In this document: positions 1 through 7,233 of the stretch, in pieces
Layout of the letters: each line of letters starts with the position of its first letter
Numbering within the stretch: the stretch's first letter is position 1
Assembly: GCA_016256075.1 (NCBI GenBank)
Contig: SDVU01000284.1
Span: 1 to 15,988 of the forward strand
Source of the DNA: Dictyocoela muelleri
Lineage: Eukaryota > Microsporidia
Length of the DNA: 15,988 nucleotides
Direction of reading: 5' to 3'
Translations under genes and position numbers: made by a program
The notes under the pieces: generated by a model
Databases searched by the model: none
What the model was told of the DNA's origin: nothing
The model's input: the letters and a program-made list of their open reading frames with translations, nothing else

Positions 1-140
1 CTGGTACTAGTACCCATTTTTTAAAAGTTATAGAGACATCTTTTTTTTTTTTTTTGCCCATTCTTTCCAAAATGAAAGGATCTTTATCAGTGCTATAGAT
101 GATCTGCAAAAATTCGATCTCCGGCTAATTTTCGAGATTT

Positions 141-640
141 TAAAAAATTTAACCCATATTTTTTAACCCATATTTTTAAACCCCTATTTCTGAACCGTAT
201 TTTTTTACCCTTAATTTTTAGCCATTAATTTTAATCCTCCATTTTTAGCCCATATTTTTTAACCTTTATTTTCAAACCCTTATTGCCAAACTCTTATTTT
301 CAAACCCCTATTTTTTAACTCTTATTTTTTACTCTTATTTTTTAACACGTATTTTAGATCTTTAGTTTTAACCCGTATTTTCAATCTCTATTTTTAACCC
401 TTATTTTTTGCTCTTATTTTTTATGCTAAAATTTTTTTGTTAAATTTTTACCCCTTATTTATTAGCCCTTAATTTTGATCCTAAATTTTTAGACATGATT
501 TTTTTTACTGCATTTTTTAACCCCATTTTTTAACCCTTATTTTATAACTCTTGTTTTTGCCCGTATTTTAACCCTATTTTTTTCCCCATGTTATTTAACC
601 CATATTTTTAACCATTTTTCTTTCCCCTCTATTTTTTTTA
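141..640. repeat. Degenerate ~15-base minisatellite
   Basis: About thirty loosely conserved units follow the pattern TTTTTTAACCCTTAT, with an A/T-rich part and an AACCC-like core spaced 13-17 bases apart. The array runs on one strand to about 640. A short hairpin then follows (CCCC near 626-630 pairing with GGGG near 657-660), after which a few units appear on the opposite strand (about 661-705). The core recalls a telomere-type repeat, but the unit length is too long and irregular for one. No coding sequence is seen. Confidence 0.75.
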
Positions 641-795
641 ACAAATATTAAAAAAAGGGGATACAAAATAAAGGTTAAAAAATACGGGCAAAAAAATAAA
701 GTGTTTAAATTTAATTAATCGAGACAGAATTGGCCGGGCCGAATTTTCGCAGATCATCTATAGCAATGAAAATGTGCTTTTTACTTTATAAAGAT

Positions 796-1060
796 GGGTC
801 TATAACTTTGAAAAGATGTGTCTAAAACTTTAGAAAGCCGGGTCTATAACTATGAGGAAAGGCTGTAACTGTGATAAAACCTGTAATTGGACTATGATAA
901 TACAATGAAGAGACTATAATAATTCAACAAAGGGACTATAATAATGCAACGAAGAGACTATAATATGCAACGAAGGGGCTATAAAAATGAAATAAGTGGA
1001 CTATAAAAATGAAATAAGTGGACTATAAAAATGAAATAAGTGGACCATAAAAATGAAATA
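796..1060 (+). repeat. 21-23-base tandem repeat (GGACTATAAAAATGAAATAAGT type)
   Basis: Eight units of 21-23 bases run from 889 to 1060. The last four are almost identical (GGACTATAAAAATGAAATAAGT), and the earlier ones drift to forms such as GACTATAATAATGCAACGAA. Four to five older relatives (GGGTCTATAACTTTGAAAAG type) occupy 796-888. Units become more alike towards the right, so the newest copies are next to the Tigger A insertion. The array stops at a TA dinucleotide (1059-1060), consistent with TA-targeted insertion of Tigger A into it. Confidence 0.85.
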
Positions 1061-1064
1061 CCTT

Positions 1065-2283
1065 GTATCCTCGAAATAAAATTAAAAGGCGTTTTAAAAT
1101 AATTTTTAACAAATTTTTGTAACCTATTCTTTCTTTTTTATTAAAAAATCTAGTATGGTATTAAATTTTATAGGATAACTATTTTCGATTTCTGATTTTA
1201 AAGAATAGAAATTGTTAGGCATTTTAGGATTATTTTCTGCTAAATAAATTTCAATGTCGTTTAACCGATCATAAAAATCCAAACATGTAAGTTTAGATCT
1301 ATTTACAGAAAAAACATATGATTCACTTGAATTTTCGTGTTATCATCATCAAGATCATTTTCAGATTCAATTACATTTTTTAGTTCAATAAACAAGACTT
1401 CTTCAGTCAAATTTTCTGGGTAACAAGTATAAGTGTTTGTATATTCTTCAATATAAGGTATTGATAATAATGTTTTGGAATCTATTTGAGGGTTTTCCAA
1501 AGCTTTACTGTGTCACCTAATGTTAGTATGAGCTGATAATTTAATTAAAGAATCGATAATTAAAATAAGTGTATCTAATATCTTATTTTTTAAAAGATCG
1601 TAATAGTCTTTAGTTGGGTCTAAATCATATTCAATGTTTAACTTATGATTTAGTTTTTTTCTGTAAATTTATTTAAAGGATTTAATTATTCCTTGATCTA
1701 GTGGTTGTATTCGAGAAGTTACATTTTTGAAAAATAAAGTAATTATATGTCGCTATATTCAACATCTACAGAATGAACTGGCGCATTGCCTATGGTCAAA
1801 AAATTTTTCCTATCTTTCAGAGCCATTATTTCATTCAGATTGTATAGCCATCTACTAAATTTTTCTGTTCTCATCCAAGACATTTGGTTGTATTCATAAG
1901 AAATTCCAAGCCTATTAAAATCTAGGTTTTTTAGAAACCTCTTAGATACTTAAATTTACCAAGTAGATGTGTTTTTAATTTTTAACCAGTCATGCTGTCG
2001 CAAAGTAATGGTGTAACACGTTCTTTGCTAAATTTGCCGCTAATTTGACCTTTTTTAATATGACAAAAGCTTCTTTGTGGTGTACACTAGAAAAACAAAC
2101 CAGTCTAATCACAATTAAAGACATCATATAGTTAAAGGATCGTATTCATGGTATAGTGTTTTAAAGTCTTCAATTACACTACAATCAACAATTCCTAATT
2201 CACCACTAATCATCTTTGATCGAATTTGATGACGTTTCTTATAACTTTGAAGCCAGTCCGGAGAAGCAACAAAGGTAGTGAGG
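1065..2283 (-). pseudogene. Tigger A transposase, catalytic and C-terminal part (DDE_1)
   Basis: Read on the minus strand from 2283, the segment opens with the end of a Tc5-type DNA-binding domain (SPDWLQSYKKRHQIRSKMIS, then GELGIVD). It continues into the DDE catalytic domain (MSWMRTEKFSRWLYNLNEI, NFLTIGNAPVHS at about 1774-1809, then SRIQPLDQGIIKSF near 1690). The open stretch ENPQIDSKTLLSIPYIEEY (1303-1500) and what follows to about 1070 form the acidic C-terminus. The motif usually read as DNAP in this family is GNAP here (glycine codon 1788-1790), so the second catalytic aspartate is missing. The third, in LDQG, is kept. Several stops and frame changes break the frame. This is a transposon pseudogene, not a host gene. 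Confidence 0.8.
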
Positions 2284-2292
2284 ATCTGATTT

Positions 2293-2316
2293 GTTTCCAC
2301 CCCGGCGGGGGGAAAC
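2293..2316. repeat. G/C-rich hairpin at the left end of Merlin
   Basis: GTTTCC, A, CCCC pairs with GGGG and GGAAAC to give a stem of about ten base pairs with one mismatch and a very short loop. It stands out in A/T-rich DNA and lies at the proposed left terminus of the Merlin element, so it is probably part of its terminal repeat. Confidence 0.6.
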
Positions 2317-2336
2317 CTGTATTAAAAATTAGAAAT

Positions 2337-3184
2337 ATGACCCATATGGAAGAATTTGAAAATCGATTGAATAGATGCAACCAACTCAGAATTGCTATAT
2401 TCTATTATGAGAAATCAAATTATTGCAAAAAGGTGCGATGTAGAAATTGTAAAGGAATGATGCAACTGAAAAAACGAAAGGGGCGTCGATAGAATACACA
2501 TGGCGATGCGTGAATTATTATTGTGCCAATTATCAATCAACCAGGTCTGTTTTAAATGGTAGTTTTTTTTTGAAAAATTCCAATCTCCGGCTACTGTAAT
2601 AAGGTAATATATCTATTATGCGAATCAATTGATATTAATAAAATGATCAAAAAAAGAAAGTTGGGCCGTAAAAATATGTTGATTAATATTAAGAAAAGTT
2701 TTTTGACGGCAATTAAGCGGCATTTTTAAAATAATCCTATAAAAATTGGTAGACCTGGATCTGTAGTTCAGATATATGAAACTATGTTGAATCATAATGT
2801 TCGTGCACACCGTGGTAGATTTCCCAAAAACAAAGTTTGGGCACTCACTATGATTGATACCTCGACTACTCCTGCGAAAGGGTATGCCGAAGTTTATCAA
2901 GTAGGAATTCAGATACTTTATTACCAATAATACAAAGAGTAGTGGCGGATGGATCTGATATTCTTACTGATGAATGACTAGCTTATAATAGTCTGCTTAA
3001 ATTAGGGCATGATCATCATAGGCTTACCTATAAATATAACTTCGTTGACCCCATCACAGACATACATACGCAAAATGTTAAGTCGTTTAATAATAAATTG
3101 AAAATGTTCATTAAGATGCAAAGAAGATATATGAGTGGGAAGCATCAAATGTTATTCGATTATTTCTTATTAAAAAATACATAA
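2337..3184 (+). pseudogene. Merlin / ISXO2-like transposase, broken
   Basis: The likely start is the ATG at 2337 (MTHMEEFENRLNRCNQL). The N-terminal zinc-binding region follows (VRCRNCKGMM, then in another frame YTWRCVNYYCANYQSTRS and NGSFFEKFQSP). The catalytic core continues with KIGRPGSVVQIYETMLN, RGRFPKNKVWALTMIDT, VVADGSDILTDE, YNFVDPITDIHTQNVKSF and a C-terminal run to the TAA at 3182-3184. Several frame changes (one in a poly-T run near 2565) and internal stops break it. The first catalytic Asp of QIDET is Tyr (codon 2775-2777). The Glu expected in the third motif (VESF) is Lys (3080-3082). The middle Asp (TDE) remains. In life it would cut and paste its own element in the nucleus. Confidence 0.85.
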
Positions 3185-3317
3185 AAAGCTGGCTGGTTTT
3201 TAAATTCTTGGATTTAATTAAATATTTTTAATTTTTCAATCTTTTTATAACATTTTAATTTTTAAATATTTTAATTTTTAAAACGGGGAAAAACCCTACT
3301 GAATAGTTAAAAGGGGG

Positions 3318-3441
3318 GGCAAAACCAACCTTATCTGTTATTTTCACACAAAATATGACATTTTAAAGCTATATTTTGTAGATTTGTATCATGTATTGTT
3401 ACAAATTTTCTTCTTTTGGTAATAAACCAATCGAAAAGCTT
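3318..3441 (-). pseudogene. Tigger A transposase, Tc5-type DNA-binding segment
   Basis: This minus-strand segment, between the two Merlin-type insertions, reads KLFDWFITKRRKFVTIHDTN and then LQNIALKCHILCEN. It matches the layout of the second helix-turn-helix (HTH_Tnp_Tc5) of Tigger/CENP-B-like transposases, in which a WF-containing helix is followed by a helix with hydrophobic spacing. It sits in the correct order between the N-terminal helix-turn-helix (4100-4332) and the catalytic part (below 2283). It is a remnant only, cut on both sides by insertions. Confidence 0.7.
3434..3441. repeat. Target site duplication AAAAGCTT (left copy)
   Basis: AAAAGCTT sits immediately before the left terminus of the Merlin-derived element and recurs at 4063-4070 immediately after the right terminus, in direct orientation. 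Confidence 0.85.
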
Positions 3442-3694
3442 GGGTCTTGTCTGTTTTAAAGGCCACACCCAAGGGTCCCCCCCTTGGATTGATTTTTTTA
3501 ATTTTTTAATTTTTTTAAAAATATATTTTTGGTTTTTTAATATTTTATTTTTTTATTTTTTATTATATTTATTAGAAAATTAGAATATTTAAAAATTTCA
3601 AAAATAAATAATAGATTTTTACATTAATAAATTTTTAAATAAAAATATAAACTCATTTAATCAAGATCATACGATGAATTGAGCATCAGAAAAA

Positions 3695-3945
3695 AATAAT
3701 ATTAATTAAGACATTTTTTTACATTTAAATGTAGAAATTGGCTTTTTTCGACGTCAATTTTTATAAGTGCATTGATAAACAATTCTTTTTGGGGTATTCT
3801 CCAGGTAAATAAGTAAATTTGCCGTATTACCACAGCTTCTAAAAATCTCAACACTCTTTAATATATTGTTTTCAATGAAATATTCAAGTGTGCATCTAAT
3901 ATTTATGAAAATTTCACTTGTTTTTTTTAAAATTTTTAATTCCAT
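3695..3945 (-). pseudogene. Truncated Merlin-like transposase N-terminus
   Basis: A minus-strand open stretch of 63 residues starts at the ATG at 3945 (MELKILKKTSEIFINI) and stops at 3754. After one stop the same frame continues as RRKKPISTFKCKK. The pattern SVEIFRSCGNTANLL followed by KRIVYQCTYKN, with paired cysteines around a variable segment, is that of the zinc-binding N-terminus of Merlin/ISXO2-like transposases. No catalytic domain follows within the element. The match is to family layout, not a computed alignment. Confidence 0.6.
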
Positions 3946-4002
3946 ATGGATATAATTTTTGTAACATTTTATTAAATTTATTATTTTTTTAGAAAAGTGC
4001 CT

Positions 4003-4057
4003 TTGTCTGTTTTAAAGGCCATAGTTTAAAAAAAATTGTGGCCCTTAAAACAGACAA
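4003..4057. repeat. Terminal hairpin of the Merlin-derived element
   Basis: TTGTCTGTTTTAAAGGCCA (4003-4021) is an extra copy of the left terminus in the same orientation. It faces the right terminus TGGCCCTTAAAACAGACAA (4039-4057). The two arms pair over about 19 bases around a 17-base A/T loop, with one mismatch. The right end therefore carries two opposed termini. Confidence 0.85.
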
Positions 4058-4062
4058 GACCC

Positions 4063-4070
4063 AAAAGCTT
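4063..4070. repeat. Target site duplication AAAAGCTT (right copy)
   Basis: This is the direct repeat partner of 3434-3441, abutting the right terminus GACCC of the Merlin-derived element. Confidence 0.85.
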
Positions 4071-4099
4071 TATCAAATAATTTTAGTTTTGAAACTGTT

Positions 4100-4332
4100 G
4101 ATGACGTTCTTTGAACTTGTTAGTTTATGACTCTTTAATTTTCGTTTTATTCTTTAAAATATCATTAAGTGTACCCATGGGAATTTTTTATTTTTCTGCA
4201 AATATCTCTGTGTTGAGAATAATTCCTTCTTTTTAAAATCGATAATTTCTAACTTTTCTGCGACAGATAATCTTTTACGCTTTTCTTTCGTTTTCTTCTA
4301 GCATTTTTAGAGGGGATTGAAAATAATTTTTT
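4100..4332 (-). pseudogene. Tigger A transposase, N-terminal helix-turn-helix
   Basis: Minus-strand coding reads KRKRLSVAEKLEIIDF and, after a frame change, IPMGTLNDILKNKTKI. This is the CENP-B/psq-type N-terminal helix-turn-helix of Tigger transposases, which binds the terminal repeats. It matches the intact-looking stretch in Tigger C (STQIELAGKFNIPLGTLN), so the two elements belong to one family. A possible start is the ATG at about 4302-4304 (MLEENERKA), but stops follow quickly. The stretch 4333-4490 upstream holds only the untranslated leader and AACGAAC-type repeats. Confidence 0.8.
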
Positions 4333-4488
4333 TTATTAAAAACTGGTGTTCGTTAATTAAAAGGGCTAAGTATGTCATTTACAAGTCGTAACATATTTAA
4401 AATGAATTCAAGGTAACCATAAAAGAAATAATTGTTCGCTATTTAGAAATTTTCGCTATTTGCAATGTTCGTTATTCAGAAGTTGCAC

Positions 4489-4512
4489 TATATATATATA
4501 TATATATATATA
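4489..4512. repeat. (TA)12 tract between two Tigger termini
   Basis: Twelve TA units run uninterrupted between the outer ends of Tigger A (4490) and Tigger C (4513). Tigger elements insert at TA, so this tract may have served as target for both. Confidence 0.9.
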
Positions 4513-4831
4513 CAGTCTACCCTCCATATAACGAACGCTCCAAATAACGAACATTCTTTGTTAACGAACATTTTATTAAAAAAAATTTCACTTTGAACAT
4601 GTTTAAGTATGATTTTCATTTCTTGACCCTGAACATGGATGTTTTTTTACGAACAGAAAAAAGTTTTTTGAGACCTCTCTTTTATAATGAATAAGTCGAA
4701 GGAAACAAAAAAGCGTAGTATAACAAAAATATCACTAAAAAAAGAAATCATTGCTTTTAAAAGAGAAAACCCTAGGTCAACACAAATAGAATTGGCTGGG
4801 AAATTTAATATTCCTCTAGGTACTCTTAATT
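4513..4831 (+). mobile_element. Tigger C: 5' fragment of a pogo/Tigger transposon
   Basis: This element starts CAGTCTACCCTCCATATAAC, a canonical CAGT Tigger terminus, right after the TA tract. It carries AACGAAC at 4530-4536, 4546-4552 and 4563-4569, the same subterminal repeat as Tigger A. It encodes the N-terminus of a transposase from 4687 and then stops abruptly at about 4831, where a tRNA-like sequence begins. The remaining ~1.4 kb expected for the family is missing from the window, so this is a truncated copy. Confidence 0.85.
4687..4831 (+). pseudogene. Tigger C transposase N-terminus (truncated)
   Basis: The ATG at 4687 begins MNKSKETKKRSITKISLKKE, followed by IAFKRENPRSTQIELAGKFN and IPLGTLN. 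This is a clean CENP-B/psq-type helix-turn-helix, the DNA-binding head of Tigger transposases. Family members, including Tigger A (GTLNDILKNKTKI), continue after GTLN. Here the frame runs into unrelated tRNA-like DNA, giving a meaningless tail to 4911. The part up to GTLN has no stop or frame change, so this copy is younger or less decayed than Tigger A. Confidence 0.8.
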
Positions 4832-4833
4832 GG

Positions 4834-4905
4834 GGCCAGATAGCTCAGTGGTTAACACTATTAAATGTAAATTTAAGTATGGTGGTTCGAATCCCGCTGA
4901 CGTCT
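4834..4905 (+). pseudogene. tRNA-like sequence 1 (Pol III A and B boxes)
   Basis: TAGCTCAGTGG (4841-4851) fits the A-box consensus and GGTTCGAATCC (4884-4894) fits the B box exactly, at the spacing of an intron-less tRNA. A T-preceded GTA triplet (4867-4869) lies where the anticodon would be, hinting at tRNA-Tyr ancestry. The acceptor stem, D stem and part of the T stem do not pair properly, so I call it a tRNA pseudogene or tRNA-derived retroposon head, not a working tRNA. It begins at the truncation point of Tigger C. Confidence 0.6.
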
Positions 4906-5095
4906 TATTAATAAATATTGGGGGAATGACATTAAGCGGTCATAACTATATAATTATAGTATAATATGTCACGTGCGTGAATATGCCAAACGCGAGACAT
5001 TTTATTTTTTCTTTTATTTTATATTTATATATTATATTTTTTTTATCAAATTGTATTTTTAATATTTTAATTTGTAATAATATTTACTAATTTTT

Positions 5096-5155
5096 TGCAA
5101 CAACGAGGCTCAAAATCAGATAGTTCAATCTGATACAAATGTTAGTACCCATTCC
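5096..5155 (-). pseudogene. tRNA-like sequence 2 (degenerate, minus strand)
   Basis: Read inverted, this aligns over about 60 bases with tRNA-like sequence 3 (shared CATTTGTATCA, TTGAAC, ATCTG). Its B-box region has decayed to TTTTGAGCCTC, so it is clearly a dead copy. It forms the inner end of the left inverted-repeat arm. Confidence 0.6.
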
Positions 5156-5532
5156 AATAAATTACCCAATATTAAAAAAAATTTTTATAATTATTAAATT
5201 AATTTAAAATTACATTTTAGAAAAATTTAGATTTAAATAGTAATTATTTATTATTAATGAATAGATAAATAAATTTTTATCAATTGAAAAAAGGTTAATG
5301 TTTAAGATAAGGTTTTTATAAATGAAGAATTCTCTAATAACATAAGTTTATTAAATGGATAAGTTTAGAATTATAACTAAAAAAATCAATTATGGTAAAA
5401 TTATTTAAAATGACAATGTTAAAGTTGAATATAGAGATTTTTATATAGAAATTTAATAAAGTTTTATTAATAAAATTTAATACAAAATTAGTGCAATTTC
5501 ATTTTTTAATATATATATATTCAAAAATAATT

Positions 5533-5609
5533 TATGGTGTAGTTTAGTCGAGTGGTTAACAACATTTGTATCAACTTGAACCATCTGGGTTCGAGTCCCG
5601 GCGATGCGA
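5533..5609 (+). pseudogene. tRNA-like sequence 3 (Pol III A and B boxes)
   Basis: TAGTTTAGTCG (5540-5550) is A-box-like and GGTTCGAGTCC (5588-5598) is a perfect B box. The T arm folds well (CTGGG, loop TTCGAGT, CCCGG at 5585-5601). GTA at 5568-5570 again occupies the anticodon position. The acceptor stem cannot be paired and the anticodon stem is poor, and no T-run terminator follows directly (A-rich sequence does). It is the best preserved of the three copies, but I would still call it a pseudogene or retroposon head. Confidence 0.6.
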
Positions 5610-5738
5610 GAAAAAATTAAAAATTTATTGGTAAATAAATTAATGTATAATAAAATATTAAAAATGTAATTATAAATATAAAAATAAAAAAATTAAAATG
5701 TCAAATATAAAAAAAGTAAAATGTCTCGCGTTTGGCAT

Positions 5739-5763
5739 ATGTCACGCGCTGCGCGCGTGACAT
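5739..5763. repeat. Perfect 11-bp G/C-rich hairpin
   Basis: ATGTCACGCGC (5739-5749) pairs fully with GCGCGTGACAT (5753-5763) around a 3-base loop. It lies at the outer end of the right arm. The left arm has only a collapsed version (ATGTCACG TGC GTGA near 4966). It is striking for its G/C content in this DNA. Confidence 0.9.
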
Positions 5764-7229
5764 AATATTTTTGAGTTTTTTTTAAAGCTTTAAGAATGAC
5801 AAAAACTTCCCTTTCCATCTTTGTATAATTTAGTTCACTCTTACACAATTTGGCGCCATAAAATCTTATAACTTTATCATTCAGCAAAAGATTGCCACAA
5901 TAGCTTCCATACTAGCATCAATATTTAAAAAAAAATCTTTATTTACGTCTGGATAAGCTATAATTTTATAATTAATGAAAAGATCTTCTATTTCATCATC
6001 TTTAATATTACATTCTATTTTATTATATTTATTTTTCAATTTTTTGATATTTCTAATAATATCACACTCATTTTTTAACAAAAGAACGAAAATATTTTAT
6101 AAATCCTATTATTCGTTGTATTTTTTTTCCATTTTGTTGTTTTAAAGTTAAAAATATTCATCAATGAAAGATGGGGTTGAATATCGATATCATTTATAAT
6201 GATTGTCAAATAAGCAACTTTATTTCTAGAGAACTTGCTTTTTATAGGATTTATGGTAAAATTATGCCCCTTTAAAATTATCAATACTTTTTTTAAAATG
6301 ATCAAAATGTTGTTTAATATTCTCGGAATATTTTAAAATATAATCTTAATACATTTGACAAAATTTATTTTCTAAAAAATTAAATTCATTAATCTTTAAA
6401 ACGACTTTTGATCATTTGTAGCTCCAAAAGGTAGTTTATTTAATTCATACTGTCAAAAGGGCAACACAAATAAAGTCTTGTGTTTTTACTTTTTATCAAT
6501 TTCAATTTGATGATATCCCGAATTTAGTCAATTTGTGAAAAATACTTACTTCTATGAAGATCAGATAAAATATCTTTGATTTCAGTAGCGTATAATTTTT
6601 TTTGAGTGTAATATCGTTTAGTTTTCTATAATCGATCACCAAACTTTGGTCATTATATTTTTTTGGCAAAAACAATGCCGGGGATGAAAATTCATAAGTG
6701 GAACTAATTATTATTCTATCTTTTAAAAGTCTAGTGATTTCTTTATCTCGAGGCATTCGCAGTTTTAATAATATTTTGTACGGTTTTGATTTTATGGTAT
6801 CATTTTTCAATAGTTTTTTTCATGCTTAATACCTTTATATTTGCCTAATTTTGGTGATATTGATATAAAAATTTTTAAAATGTTTATTAATATTATTAAT
6901 TGTCTAAATATTTGGGTTCTATGTCTTCATTTATAATTTAAACATCATTACAAATATTTTTTCCTTTATTTACTCTTAATAAGGGATCTTTAATCTCAAT
7001 TATATTTCTCGAAGAGTTTACTTTTATTTTATGTTTTATCCATAAAATTGAATCAGATATAAACGTCTTCTGCTAACCAATCTAATTATAGATCATATTA
7101 TCTAATTCATATGAAGGAAAATATCATAATTTAAAAACCATCATCGATATTTTTCTACCTTCTATATATTTGCGCTTCCAAGTGTGATTTTTATAAGCTC
7201 AGTATTAATAATATCTAAGTTTGATTTTT

Positions 7230-7233
7230 GAAC
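7230..7233. repeat. Target site duplication GAAC (left copy)
   Basis: GAAC directly precedes the left LTR of gypsy B and recurs at 11537-11540 directly after the right LTR. Four to six bases is usual for Ty3/gypsy integration. Confidence 0.75.

Larger units (their letters stand above)
1..1060. repeat. Foldback-like structure made of two minisatellites
   Basis: The 16-base string GCTATAGATGATCTGC at 92-107 recurs exactly, inverted, at 749-764. The similarity extends on both sides (about 26-140 against 715-815), so the region folds back on itself. Between the arms lies a ~15-base minisatellite that flips strand near 645; outside the right arm lies a 21-23-base minisatellite. The left edge of the window cuts the structure: 26-42 resembles the inverted 21-23-base unit, so a matching left array may lie outside. 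Long terminal inverted repeats built from tandem repeats are known in Foldback/Galileo-type elements, but no transposase is seen here. It could also be plain satellite DNA that has suffered an inversion. There is no gene in this stretch. The right end stops exactly where Tigger A begins. Confidence 0.55.
2293..3332 (+). mobile_element. Merlin DNA transposon inserted in Tigger A
   Basis: This element of about 1,040 bases, a normal size for an autonomous Merlin, carries a Merlin/ISXO2-like transposase on the plus strand. It splits the Tc5-type DNA-binding domain of Tigger A: minus-strand coding reads ALKCHILCEN to its right (3343 and above) and FVASPDWLQSYKK to its left (2283 and below). Candidate imperfect target duplications are ATCTGATTT (2284-2292) and ATCTGTTATTT (3333-3343). 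Merlin duplications are usually 8-9 bases. The ends are G/C-rich and only loosely inverted (GTTTCCACCCC at left, the inverse of GGGGGGGCAAAACC at right), so exact ends may be off by several bases. The stretch 3185-3332 is A/T-rich without coding. Confidence 0.65.
3442..4062 (-). mobile_element. Merlin-derived short element with 8-base target duplication
   Basis: The inverted termini GGGTCTTGTCTGTTTTAAAG (3442-3461, running on into GGCCAC) and the inverse of GCCCTTAAAACAGACAAGAC plus CC (ending 4062) bound a 621-base element. It is flanked on both sides by the direct repeat AAAAGCTT (3434-3441 and 4063-4070). An 8-base duplication is typical of Merlin. It keeps only the N-terminal part of a Merlin-like transposase on the minus strand. 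It interrupts the Tigger A coding sequence. The rest is A/T-rich filler (about 3480-3690 and 3946-4000). It looks like a deletion derivative moved by a Merlin transposase supplied elsewhere. Confidence 0.85.
1061..4490 (-). mobile_element. Tigger A: pogo/Tigger DNA transposon, nested and broken
   Basis: This Tc1/mariner-superfamily element of the pogo/Tigger type lies on the minus strand. Its 5' end is at 4490: read inverted it begins TAGTGCAACTTCTGAATAAC and carries several AACGAAC-like subterminal repeats, like those of Tigger C at 4513. The proposed 3' end at 1061 (CCTTGTATCCTCGAAATAA) resembles the 5' end only weakly, but it is flanked by TA (1059-1060), as is the other end (4491-4492). 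Subtracting the two Merlin-type insertions and their target duplications leaves about 1.75 kb, almost the same as Tigger D (1.77 kb), which supports these limits. Three transposase segments in the right order remain. Stops and frameshifts show it is dead. Confidence 0.75.
4958..5768. repeat. Large imperfect inverted repeat with tRNA-like arms
   Basis: The left arm (4958-5155) and right arm (5533-5768) are imperfect inverted copies. The outer ends share ATGTCACG and ATATGCCAAACGCGAGACAT, the middles share A/T-rich blocks, and the inner ends share a tRNA-like sequence (CATTTGTATCA). The loop (5156-5532) is almost pure A/T and shows nothing recognisable. The right arm abuts and truncates the RNase H region of gypsy A; just to the left lies tRNA-like sequence 1. 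It may be a foldback element, or two copies of one tRNA-derived repeat in opposite orientation. Confidence 0.75.

Noticed and set aside
141-640. Telomere repeat array, because of the many AACCC cores
   Set aside because: Unit length varies around 15 bases with long T-runs between cores. Telomere arrays are short, exact units without strand reversal.
889-1060. CRISPR array, because of regular ~22-base spacing
   Set aside because: Units are contiguous without unique spacers, drift gradually, and the window is eukaryotic transposon DNA. It is a minisatellite.
1061-1100. Similarity of AAAAGGCGTTTTAAAATAA near 1084 to the end of the 304-base palindrome
   Set aside because: It is short and A/T-rich, without the rest of the arm. 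Not enough to call a second copy.
108-2593. Near-match between AAAAATTCGATCTCCGGCTA (108-127) and AAAAATTCCAATCTCCGGCT (from 2573)
   Set aside because: The second copy encodes a conserved Merlin motif (EKFQSPAT), and the similarity stops at once on both sides. Probably chance.
2625-2927. A 100-residue minus-strand open frame
   Set aside because: It lies antisense to the Merlin transposase, whose plus-strand motifs (VVQIYETMLN, RGRFPKNK) explain the sequence.
4834-4905. A working tRNA-Tyr gene
   Set aside because: The A and B boxes are good, but the acceptor and D stems do not pair and the T stem has two mismatches.
4687-4911. A small 74-residue host DNA-binding protein
   Set aside because: The first 48 residues are the N-terminal helix-turn-helix of a Tigger transposase behind a Tigger terminus. 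The tail is translated tRNA-like DNA.
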